From NCBI GenBank assembly GCA_027972325.1, contig JAPMOS010000013.1:702501-766500 (forward strand): DNA of 64,000 bases, in the 5' to 3' direction. The DNA comes from Paratrimastix pyriformis (Eukaryota; Preaxostyla; Paratrimastigidae). Under the pieces are notes generated by a model. That model had not been told where the DNA came from. It did no database searches and saw only the letters and a list, made by a program, of their open reading frames with translations. Both the position numbers and the translations under genes were made by a program. Below, in pieces: positions 1-13,653 of this stretch (position 1 is its first letter; each line of letters starts with the position of its first letter).

Positions 1-375
1 TGTTTGGTGTGGTGTTTGGTGTGTTTGGTGTGGTGTGTTTGGTGTGGTGTGTGGTGTATTTGGTGTGGTGTATTTGGTGTGGTGTGTTTGGTGTGGTGTA
101 TTTGGTGTGGTGTGTTTGGTGTGGTGTGTGGTGTGTTTGGTGTGGTGTGTTTGGTGTGGTGTGTTTGGTGTGGTGTGTTTGGTGTGGTGTGTTTGGTGTG
201 TTTGGTGTGGTGTGTTTGGTGTGGTGTGTTTGGTGTGGTGTGTTTGGTGTGGTGTATTTGGTGTGGTGTGTTTGGTGTGGTGTGTTTGGTGTGTTTGGTG
301 TGGTGTGTTTGGTGTGGTGTGTTTGGTGTGGTGTATTTGGTGTGGTGTGTTTGGTGTGGTGTGTTTGGTGTGGTG
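1..375. repeat. G/T-rich minisatellite (about 15-bp unit)
   Basis: The first 375 bases are tandem copies of a unit close to GTGTTTGGTGTGGTG, with shorter variants (GTGTTTG, TATTTGGTGTGGTG) mixed in. The reading frames open across it, rich in Val, Trp and Cys, are an artefact of the repeat. On the minus strand, the sense strand of the neighbouring gene, the array is C/A-rich and contains no AG, like the other repeats here that sit in introns. It is therefore probably an intronic array of the flanking minus-strand gene. It does not have the fixed short unit of a telomere. Confidence 0.9.
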
Positions 376-382
376 GCATGCC

Positions 383-4671
<4,289 letters not shown>

Positions 4672-4720
4672 AGAAGCTCAAGGGTAGCTTCTCTTCTCCC
4701 CTCTCCCCTCTCAATCAAAA

Positions 4721-4738
4721 GGGCGTTTTTTAACGCCC
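4721..4738 (+). terminator. Histone mRNA 3' stem-loop
   Basis: GGGCGTT-TTTT-AACGCCC forms a perfect 7-bp stem with a four-T loop, preceded by AATCAAAA, 50 nt after the H3 stop codon. This is the size, loop and 5' A-rich flank of the SLBP-bound hairpin that ends non-polyadenylated histone mRNAs in animals and volvocine algae (there a 6-bp stem and 4-nt loop). No purine-rich U7 site is obvious after it. The next gene starts only 124 bp downstream. Confidence 0.85.
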
Positions 4739-4861
4739 CTCTTCTCTTTGAAAATTCTATCCCGGTTCTCAGTTTCTTTTTCCTCTTTTGCGATCGCAAT
4801 ATTTTTTGACTGGGTTGGGCAAACTGCGAGAGCAAGTCGACCCCTGCGCTTACCACAAAAA

Positions 4862-6013
4862 ATGGCCCAACCGCTCACTGTCCTCGCTCAGCACGCCTTC
4901 AACCCTCCCGACCTTCTCTCTCAGTATCCTCCGAGAGTCTCCCATCCCTACAAAGAGTGGCTTTTCGAGCGCGCACTCCGCACACCACCCTACCATCTCG
5001 GTGAAATCAAGATTACAAAGTATCTCGCTGGACTTCTCCCTCCCAACTTGCCACCTCCACTTCCTGTCGAAATCCGTGAAGATGTTTTCGATTATGAATG
5101 TCCCAGCCCCACCTCGACCCCCTGGTACTTGAATTTTGCAGATTCGTCCGTCTGCGTTCTCTAAGGATCCTTCTTTCACTCATCAACGGCCCCTTTTAGC
5201 TCCCTGTTTTGCGCTTATGGGTCGGGCCTCTTCGCACAAGATGAAATGCAAGTGGCCGAGCATCCCCTGCTGGCATCTGTCCGAGAGGCCATGCGCGCAC
5301 TGTCCCAGCGGGACCAGGCTTTTTCTGCCACAACCCGCAACCGCGACGGAGCCCCGACTCCCGTGCTCATCTCGGGTGTGCAGCGGCGTGTGGTGGTGCA
5401 TACCAACCCCGACGCCGACCAGGGGCGGCCCGGTGGCCTCTATGGCAACGCCTTCACCAGGGCGCCCCTCCCTGTTGTCAAGCGGGCGTGCGAGTTTCTG
5501 GAACACCCCACAACGACCAACCTGATTTGTATCGAGGTCTGTCTTGGCTTCTCCTCGGTGCATCCGCATCCTCTTCTTCTTTCATGGAGGCTCCCTCGGG
5601 GGGGTGGGGCCTCTACAAGGAGGAGGAAATCCGGGACATTCTCCGGACCGCATATACCGGCTTTGCCGGCGCTCGGCACGAGACCCCGCCCGGAGTGCAG
5701 GTCCGCTGCTCTGGCGATCAACAGATCGATACCGTCTTCCACTCACCCCTGTTAGGTCGTGGTTCACACGGGGAACTGGGGGACCGGGGCCTACGGCGGC
5801 AACAAGGTCCTCATGGCGCTGCTGCAGATCCTGGCCGCCCGGATGGCGGGCGTGGACAAGATCGTCGGTCACACCTTTGCGGCGATGTTCACATGTGCGT
5901 GGGAGGAGGCCCTCCGTGAGGCGGCTACATTCGAGGCCGGTCTCACCCCGGACGAGATCGTCGCCCGAGTCGCCGCGAAGCACTATCGGTGGGGCCAGAG
6001 CGACGGCAACTAA
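4862..6013 (+). CDS. Poly(ADP-ribose) glycohydrolase-like protein, divergent catalytic loop
   Basis: Likely removes ADP-ribose polymers, or is an inactive relative. Exons 4862-5145, 5200-5536, 5590-5700 and 5756-6013 join to 329 codons plus TAA; introns are 53-55 bp with donors GTCCGT, GTCTGT and GTCCGC. Family features are plain in the C-terminal half: KEEEIRDILRTAYTGF corresponds to the PARG block before the signature, and HTGNWGTGAYGG is the PARG TGNWGCGAFGG signature, followed by a LLQILAARMAG helix. The catalytic region reads NFADSSLFCAYGSGLFAQDE: the QEE of PARG is QDE and the preceding GGG is missing. The second acidic residue, the catalytic one in PARG, is kept. Shorter than animal PARG, about the size of the catalytic part alone. 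The ATG gives an N-terminus with no targeting signal. TGA/TAA usage is standard. Confidence 0.85.
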
Positions 6014-6288
6014 CACGACAACTAACGGGGAAGAGATTTGGCAAGTTGCTGCGCGCGTCTCTGTGGCAGTGGATCAGACCTCTTTCATCTGGTTAAAGAG
6101 GCGCCCGGTTGCCCAAACTGAAATGTGAGGTCGCTGAGGATTCGCCGCTCATGTACCCTCCTGGGGCTAAATTCTGTTTCTTTCCCAATACGGCTGCTTC
6201 CTTTCAGAATGACAGTGTCAATCATCATTCACCCATTTGGTGAAGGAGGCTCCACACCGCCTTTTCCACCACTCCTTTGTCCGCCGGG

Positions 6289-7604
6289 ATGGCTCTCCAG
6301 ACTCTGATAAAGTTACCCCCTGAATTTCCATCACCTGAGCAAATCGAGCCCTTTGATTTGCCACCGTTTTTACCGCAAGATAACTATCTCGCGTCTGTTG
6401 CCAACTATCGACTGTCTCTTCACTCTTGGCAGTGACGAAAGAGCTTTCGTTCCTCAAACCAACGAGGCTTTTTGTGTTTGGAACGAGAGTCTGTCGGCAT
6501 TATTGAAGATGCCCCCGTTGCTCTTCTGGGCGCAGGTCCGTCGCGAACGCGTCCCACCCCACTCACCCCCTGCGGGCCAGGTTGTGTACGACGAGTCTGT
6601 TGTGCCCTTCCTGGACAGCTTCCTCCGCTTTGCGGCCCGCCCCGAGCACGGGCCCCTGGCCACCGAGGCCCAGCGGGCGCTGTACGAGGGGGTGGCCCGG
6701 GTGCTGCTGCGCCTGTCCGACTACCGCGAAGGCGGTCACTCGGTCATGGAGGAGTCCCTCTGGGCCCGGGTCGTCACCGAGCGCGGGTCCGGTCCCGGCG
6801 CCCTTCCTGCGCTGCCCTTCCTGCGCTGCCCCTCGCCGACTCGCCGCGGTGCACTCATATGGTCAATGGGGTTGGTGGTGGTGTGCAGGGTCTTCGACGC
6901 GGCCAAGCTGCTGGACGCGTGCGCCCTCTACGGAGCCGTCATGCCGGCCCTCCAGCCGGCCCTGGTGCGCCTCACCCGCGCCCTGCCCCGCCTCAGCGGC
7001 GACATGAGGCAGGTCCGCAACGCCCGCCCACCACACCCACCACACCCACCACACCCACCACACCCACCACACCCACCACACCCACCACACCCACCACACC
7101 GCCACGCCACCTGCTTGGGGCGGCAGGCCTGCAGCCTGGCGGCGACCGTGCTGGGGGAGCTCATGGGGACCTTCGTGCCAGTGCCCCCTGGCGAGCCGGT
7201 CCCCGGGGGCGCCCGCGACGGGCTCCTCTACCTGAGCGACATCTGCGGCACCCTGCAGGCCGCCCTGCACGCCTACGGGCCCCTGGGGGGCATGCTAGCC
7301 GACGCGGGCCTGGTCGAGGCGGCCGTCCGCCTCTACGAGCGCATCGCCGGCTGGCTGCGCGCCTCGGCTCCGGCCCTCGAGCGCGAGTGGGTCCGCACCC
7401 GCACCCCCATCAGCATCCCCCATCAGCATCCCCCATCAGCATCCCCCATCAGCATCCCCATCAGCATCCCCATCAACATCCCCATCAACATCCCCATCAG
7501 CCTCGTCGGCGTGTGGGCTGGGCGTGCCGGATGGGTGCGGGCTGCTTCGGCTGGCTTCACCTCGGCATCCCCGTGTCCCGTGCGTGGCTGTCGGTGTCTA
7601 TGCA

Positions 7605-7672
<68 letters not shown>

Positions 7673-10600
7673 CGCCTGCGCCTGCGCCTGCGCCTGCCCT
7701 GCGCCTGCGCCTGTGCGGCCACAGCTGGCCTGGAACGGGCTGCTGGAGCGCATCATGCAGCTCGTCCGGGTCGTGGTTGCCAAGGCCCACCTGGAGCCCA
7801 TCCGCCTCGTCTGCTGGCCGCCCCACCCCCATCCCCATCCCCGTCCCCTTCCCCCCATCCCCATCCCCTCCCCTTCCGCTTCCGCTTCCCTTCCCCTTCC
7901 CTTCCCTTCCCTTCCCCTTCCCTTCCCCTTCCCCTTCCCCTTCCCCACTGGCCGCCGGCTCTGAGCCCCGTCCGACCGAGTCCACCGGATGGTGGCGTCC
8001 CTCTGCTCGCACACACCCCCCGCTTCCCCCGCCCATCGCCACCCATCGCCGCCCCTTGCCCCTGCCCGCACTGCCCGGCTGGCACCCCAGGGACGCGACG
8101 ACGGGCAACGGCTGCTGCTACTGCTGGGCCGCATGGCCGACATGGCGCCCCTCGATGCCCCCGCCGCCCCGGCAGCCGCCAGCCCCGTGCCGGTGGGCGG
8201 CAGGGGCCCGCGCGAGGCCCCCCCGGCCGGGGGCGCCCTGCAGCGGTGGGCCTGCTTGGGGGCCCTGGAGGCCCGCCACGGCTGGCTGGCTGACATCGAG
8301 CAGGCCGCTCGGGCCGGCAAGCGCATGTCCGTCCCTGGTCCCCCTTGTCCCCCTGGCCCCCCCTGGCCCCTGGGCTTTTCTCAGATGGGGCTCGGGTTAA
8401 CCTGCGTGGCGACGGGCCGTTGCTAGGGAGATGCGGCGCCTGCAAAGCGCCCTCGCCAAGTTGCGGCCGGCCGAGCCAGCTGCCCACCCCACAGGCCCCT
8501 CGGGGGCCCCGGCGGCCGTCCCGGCGGCGGCGGGCGGGAGGCTGACTGGCGAGCAGGTCGAGGCCATGTTCCGCGACGTCGACCCGGCCATCGTCCGCGA
8601 CACGATCCGCTCGTGCGGCTCCAACCCCGCCCAGGCCGTCCAGGTCGGCACCCCATGCGGGCGCCCCTGGGGGAGGCCGCGGGGCATGCGCCACACCACC
8701 AGAGCGCCACACCATCCCCCGCGCCGGCCATGTGCCGGCCATGCGCCAGACACTCGGCGCCACCCGCACGCATTCATGCCCCTGCCACACACATTCAATG
8801 CCCCTGCCACACGCATTCAATGCCCCTGCCGCACACTCCTGCCACCCACCCCACGCCCCCTGCTGGGGCCCTGCAGCTGCTGCTGGACATGGGCTGCACC
8901 CCCGCCACTACGGCCGTCCCGCCCCCCCGCAACCCCACGCCGCCCCTGCCCCGCCTGCCGCGACGGCCACTTCCACGGCCACGGCCGCCACGGCCCCTGA
9001 AACACTGCCGACCCCTGGTCGGCTGCCGTGCCCGCCCGCCCGCCCGCCCGCCCGCCCGCCCCGCCCCTCGCTGCCGTGGCCCCACCGCTGACCGGCGTCC
9101 TGTTACCCCCCACCTGGGCAGACTTCCCCCCTGGTGGAGGGTCGGCGCTCCATCTACGCGGACGAGCTCGAGGCGGGCCGTCTCTACCACAAACAGTCCG
9201 TCCACCCCCACCCGCAGCAAGAGCGACGGGACCCATAATTTTTCGGTGCCCTGCGGATGGTGACCCCCCTCGGGGGCAGGCGGGGCGGCGGGAGGTTGGC
9301 TCCCTGCCCTCGGGCGGGTCGAGCTGCCTCTCTTGGCGCTCCTTAAACCAGACGCGGGCCCGCCCGTGGCCCGTGCTCCAAATAGGGGCGCGAGAGCGAC
9401 GCTCACAGTTTCAGACACCAGGCGGGGAACGCCGGGCCTCGGGGCGACCGCTCTCCGGAGCAGTGTCCCCCGGGGCGCGCCCCATGTGCCGTTTGGTCAC
9501 GGAAACACGACATCTTGGCGATCGGTTCCAACGAAAGCTCGGGCCCTGGTGGTTCCCCTCACTCCCGGACGGCGCTGCTTGGGTTGCGGTCAGATGCTCA
9601 CCCCATTCGCCCATCCCTCGCCGTCCTGCAGCGCCCCGGGGGCGGGGGCCTTTGCGCAGCTGCTGGACGACCACGAGTCGCGGCCCGCGGTGGCCGTGGC
9701 CGACGAGCGGCCCGACCTGTCCGAGTACCTGACGGCGGTGGTGCCCTGGGGGGTGGAGGCCCCCGTCGACCCGGCCGCCCGAACGGACCCGGCCCGGCTG
9801 CTGGACCCGACCATGCCCCAGTACTGGGCCCACTTCGACCCGCTGCCCGCGCCCCCCAGGGCCACCGCCCTTGCCCCCGGCCCGGCCGGCGGCGGGGCCC
9901 CGGCAGCAGGCGGCTTGGTGCGGCTGGTGGTCTCGGGCGGGGTCGGCGCGTCCGTCGCCAAGGCGCCCCCAGGTCCGCAGCCCCTCGGCCAGCAGCCACG
10001 GCCCCCCAACACGACCTCCCACACGAGCCCTCATGAAAGCCCATCCCGCCATGGGATCGTGCCGGACTGTGCTGCTCCCCCAGGGCGGGGCCGGCGGGGG
10101 CGGCCCGGCGAGGCCGACCAGTACGACGACGAGTACGACGACACCCTCGACGAGTACGCCCGGGTCCGCCGCCCCTGCCCGTCCCCCCACCCTGCCCCCG
10201 CCCCCCCTGCCGTGGGCTGTTCCTTCATCATGTTCCATTTCCTTTTCCTTTTCCTTCATCATGTTCCATTTCCTTCATCATGTTCCATTTCCTTCATCAT
10301 GTTCCATTTCCTTCATCATGTTCCATTTCCTTCATCATGTTCCATTTCCTTCATCATGTTCCATTTTCCTTTTCGGCCGGGGGCCACCGATCCCGGTGGG
10401 GCAGGCTGCCGATGAGGACGAGAAGAGCGGTCCGTCCCTCTGCCCTGCCCTGCCCTGCCCTGCGCCCCTGCCCTGTGCCCCTGCCCTGTGCCCTGTGCCC
10501 CTGCCCTGTGCCCCTGCCCTGTGCCCCTGCCCTGCGCGGCAGCTCTCTGATCGCCCGTCCCCATCCCGGCACCGCCCCCCCCCCCCCCCCCCCCCCCCGG

Positions 10601-11567
10601 CAGACCCGGAGGCGCTCAAGAAGAACCGCCCGGGGAGGCGCAGCCGGGGGGCAGACGCCACGACGACATCCGAAAGCGAGCCCGACCCCGGCACCAGGTC
10701 CAGCCCCCCACGCCCCACGCCCTCTGGCCCGCTGCTCTGCCGTCCTGCTTCCGATGGCCCTCATTTCATTTCCGGCTCCGATGGCCCTCATTTCATTTCC
10801 GGCTCCGGTCGGCGGTCGGTGGGTGGCGGCTTTGGGCTTCGTTCGCACGCAGGGCTCCGTTCGCTGGGGGCCGCGCTGGCGGTGATGGTACCGGCCCTGC
10901 TGCCCACCCGACCCGCAACGCGTCCACCAGCCCGCCCCCTGCCGACCGGCGCGCCCAGCCCCAGGCGCCATCGCACCAGCAGCCCCAGGCGCCACCATCG
11001 CACCAGCAGCCCCAGGCGCCATCATCGCACCAGCTGCCAGCGCCATCACATCCGCCTCCACAGGGGCCCCAGACGGGCGCCACGTGGCGCTTCCCCACGG
11101 GGCGGGTGGCCGACCCCCGGGAGGTCCTCCACCGGCGCGATGCCCCCTCTCGGCACCCGCCGCCCGCAGGCCCGCCAGTGGGGACCCCGGCCGCAGCCTC
11201 GGTGGCAGGGGCAGGGGCGGGGGCAGGAGCCGAGGCACCCGCTGGGCCCTCGGGCGGCCGCCAGTGGAAGAGCAGCGGACCCTTCCCGTACCGCCCCCCA
11301 TCCGCCGCCGCCCCGGCGTCCCATCTGGCCGCCCCCGCAGCCGCCCCCGAGGCCGCGGAGGGCAGCGAGGACGAGGAGGACCAGGAGGGCGACCGTCAGC
11401 AGCCCGGCCAGGGGCAGCCGTCGCGCCCAGGGGCTCCGGGGCAGCCCGGGGCGCAGGGACCCCCCCGGCGGAGCACCCGGGCGGGGCCGCTGCAGCATAA
11501 GAAGCACAACCGCAAGTCGGGCGCCGACCGCAAGGCCCAGCGGGGCATGCTGGGCCTCCGCACGTAA
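6289..11567 (+). CDS. ASCC2: Activating signal cointegrator 1 complex subunit 2 (ASCC2)
   Basis: ASCC2 is the ubiquitin-binding (CUE) subunit of the ASC-1/RQT complex, which acts in alkylation repair and ribosome rescue. Order seen: an N-terminal helical region with FWAQVVYDESVVPFLDSFLR (human FWCQVIFDETL block); RDGLLYLSDICGTLQAAL; a CUE domain LTGEQVEAMFRDVDPAIVRD at about 8545-8605; the acidic DEYDDTLDEYARV box; and a basic C-terminus NRKSGADRKAQRGM, like human NHNRRTMADRKRSKGM. Exons I can fix: 6289-6392, 6433-6535, 6581-6786, 6889-7012, 7127-7390, 7725-7808, 8091-8326, 8427-8643, 8877 onward. Boundaries between 8920 and 11100 are not all resolved. Donors are GTCTGT, GTCCGT, GTCCGG, GTCCGC, GTCCGC, GTCTGC, GTCCGT, GTCGGC. 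The later introns are swollen by AG-free repeats. Confidence 0.92.
7013..7126 (+). repeat. ASCC2 intron with (CCACAC)n
   Basis: Intron of 114 bp whose size comes from about 13 copies of a CCACAC-type hexamer at 7028-7100. It starts GTCCGC and ends CGGCAG. The repeat has no AG on the sense strand. Confidence 0.85.
7391..8090 (+). repeat. Repeat-filled ASCC2 introns: CATCAGCATCCC, (CTGTGC)n, (CCCTTC)n
   Basis: Two introns around the small exon 7725-7808. The first (7391-7724) contains 12-bp CCCATCAGCATC copies at 7407-7500 and (CTGTGC)n drifting into (CTGCGC)n at 7606-7700. The second (7809-8090) contains CCCCATCCCCATC and (CCCTTC)n at 7825-7945. The CTGTGC and CCCTTC arrays have no AG; the CATCAGCATC array does contain CAG, so AG avoidance is not absolute here. 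Confidence 0.85.
10222..10604 (+). repeat. 19-bp tandem repeat, CCCTG repeats and poly-C in ASCC2
   Basis: Seven or so copies of a 19-bp unit TTCATCATGTTCCATTTCC run from 10224 to 10372. After a short unique stretch come CCCTGTGCCCCTG repeats (10440-10535) and a poly-C tract (10575-10600). All lack AG on the plus strand and probably lie in introns between the acidic box and the C-terminal exons of ASCC2. Confidence 0.85.
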
Positions 11568-12189
11568 ACCACGGGCCCCGCTCCCGGGACCGCTTCATGC
11601 TGGGAATGGCCGCCTACCGGCGGGCGAGGAGACCTACCCACACACCTGCCCCGTTACATCCCCTCCTTCCTCACTCGCCCCACGCCACCTACCCCCCCCC
11701 CCCCCCTCCTCCTCCTCCTCCTCCTCCTCCTCCTCCTCCTCCTCCTCCTCCTCCTCCTCCTCCTCCTCCTCCTCCTCCTCCTCCCTCCTCCTCCTGCCTT
11801 GCCACCAAGAGAGGGCAGCACACGGCTCTGGCCGAGCGAGTCGCCGATCTTTCTCGATCTTCTTCTTTCTCGATCTTCTTCTTTCTCGATCTTCTTCTTT
11901 CTCGATCTTGATCTTCTTCTTTCTGTACAGCGCGCCAGAGAGGAGAGGCGGGGCAGGGTGGGGCAGGGTGGGGCGGGGCCTTATGCGCCGAAGATGGACC
12001 CATGGGCGAAGTGGGGCGGGGCCCACGAGGGCGGCGGGGCCCAAGCGACCGCTTCGGGGCTGCGAACGGGAACAGGGCAACCCCCAGAGCCAGGCAACCC
12101 CAGAGCCAGGCAACCCCAGAGCCAGGCAACCCCAAGCGAAGGCATCGCGATGATGGGCGCCCTGCCGTGGGAACCCGACCGGCCCACCA

Positions 12190-12224
<35 letters not shown>

Positions 12225-12225
12225 C
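11568..12225. repeat. Convergent intergenic region with dense microsatellites
   Basis: Between the ASCC2 stop and the last sure codon of PSMG2. It holds poly-C plus (CCT)n at 11695-11786, TTCTTCTTTCTCGATC copies at 11846-11925, a 15-bp unit CAGAGCCAGGCAACC at 12074-12135, and a poly-G tract at 12190-12224. The long Ser/Leu- or Glu-rich reading frames here follow from the repeats. The 3' end of PSMG2 may lie inside this stretch, but I could not find its C-terminal residues. Confidence 0.8.
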
Positions 12226-12884
12226 TGCGGACCAGGTGGCCGCCACGAGCAGCCGGGCGTGGTCGGCCAGGGCGCAGGCCTGCTCGTGGGCGGGGCCCTC
12301 GCCGCAGAAGTAAACCACCCCGCAGAGCGGCACCTCGGGGCCCCCGGGGACGCCGCCTGCCCCGCCGGCCTTGGGGGCATCGCCGGCCGTGGGGGCAGCG
12401 CCCTGCAGCAGCACAACACCAGACGCGGCAGCTGAGGGCGGCCCGCAGGAGGAGGGCGACGCACGGACGGGTGGCGGGTGGGTGGGATAGTGCGGGGCCA
12501 GCTCGTACATCAGGGTCACCTCCTCGGCCCCGTCGGCGGGGCCCCCTGCCCGGGGCCCGGGTGTGGGCTCCACGGGGTGCCCCAGGGCCGCCTCGAGGAG
12601 CGCCCCGAAATTCCCCGAGCCCCGCGGCACCTGCGCCCCAACGGGAGAGGAGACCCGACCGATGAGCCCCACGCCGGCCGAACCCCAGCCCGCAGTCCGC
12701 GGCCTCAGGAGGACCGGCACAGGGCCGACTCGGGGGGCGGGCGGACCTGGTGGAAGCGCTGGTACTGCTCGAGGGGCGCCCAGCCGAGGAGGCCCATCCT
12801 CTGGCGGAGCGGCTCGGGGAAGGTGCTCGTGCAGATGTACCGCTTCCTGCCCGGCCGGCCCCGCCGGCAGACCGCCCAGGCACG

Positions 12885-12915
<31 letters not shown>

Positions 12916-13612
12916 CAGAGAGGGGAGTAAGGCGAGGGTGAGATGAGGCAAAGAGGGCGAAACGAGGGGGCCGTAGCCAGGGTCGGGGCAGCCGGGCGGA
13001 CCCGGGCTCGGCCAGCTGGTCGGGCTGGCGGAAGGAGAGGTCGGCCCCGGTCAGGACGATCACGGCCCGGAAGCCCGCCGCGCGGACCCATCCCATCAGC
13101 TGCTCCGAGAAGGCTGCCGAGCAGCCCTGCTCGCCAGGCCCAAAAGGGGTGATGATCGAGTTCCACGTGCCGGCCGGGCGGACCTTCATCGGGGCTGCGC
13201 GCTGCTGGATGACAACCAGCTGGCGATCGGGCGCATGGTACACTGGGGGTGGATGGGTGGCATGCGGTGGATGAGAAAGTAGATTGCGCGTCAATGCGGC
13301 CATGGCCGAGCGGACAGACCCTCACAGCACAGCGCGAGGCGTGTCGGGGCATCAGGGCGTGTGAACGGGTCACCCCCCACGAGAGGCGTGAGATATTGCG
13401 AATCGATGTACCCGATATGCGTCATTTGGAATGTAGAAATCAAAAGGTCGCAGGCCAACTGGCCGACGGAACCGGATGAGATGGCCGGAAGACACAATGT
13501 GCTGCGGCAAGGGGAAATGTCCGAAAAGATCAGACACAGAAGACATCGGGAAAGTGTACCTTGTCGCGAAGAGCTCCGTGGGCAAAGGGACATCCGAACA
13601 AAAAAAAGGCAT
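12226..13612 (-). CDS. PSMG2: Proteasome assembly chaperone 2 (PSMG2/PAC2)
   Basis: PAC2 pairs with PAC1 to assemble the 20S proteasome alpha ring. Exons on the minus strand: 13612-13560, 13501-13320, 13242-13002, 12846-12747, 12630 downward. The start gives MPFFCSDVPLPTELFAT, then TLCLPAISSGSVGQLACDLL matches human TLLMPAVSVGNVGQLAMDLI. After it come HIGYIDSQYLTPLVGGDPF, then VYHAPDRQLVVIQQR, and FSEQLMGWVRAAGFRAVIVL, all matching human PSMG2 in order. The last recognisable block is CGVVYFCGEGPAHEQACALA. Introns are 58, 77, 155 and 116 bp with donors GTACAC (the exception), GTCTGT, GTCCGC and GTCCGC; the 155-bp one carries (GGCTCT)n. A poly-C tract follows the last block, and the stop codon is not located. 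It is head-to-head with KARS at only 41 bp. Confidence 0.85.
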
Positions 13613-13653
13613 TACGAGTCGAGCTTCTTGAGCCCCGTCGTGGTTGGAATTCG
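13613..13653. promoter_or_regulatory. 41-bp divergent promoter PSMG2/KARS
   Basis: The whole space between the two start codons is 41 bp, so the 5' leaders and promoter elements must be tiny or overlap the partner's first exon. No TATA box is visible. Confidence 0.6.

Noticed and set aside
1-375. G/T-rich repeat as a telomere
   Set aside because: The unit is about 15 bp and irregular, coding sequence follows at once, and similar AG-free arrays fill introns elsewhere.
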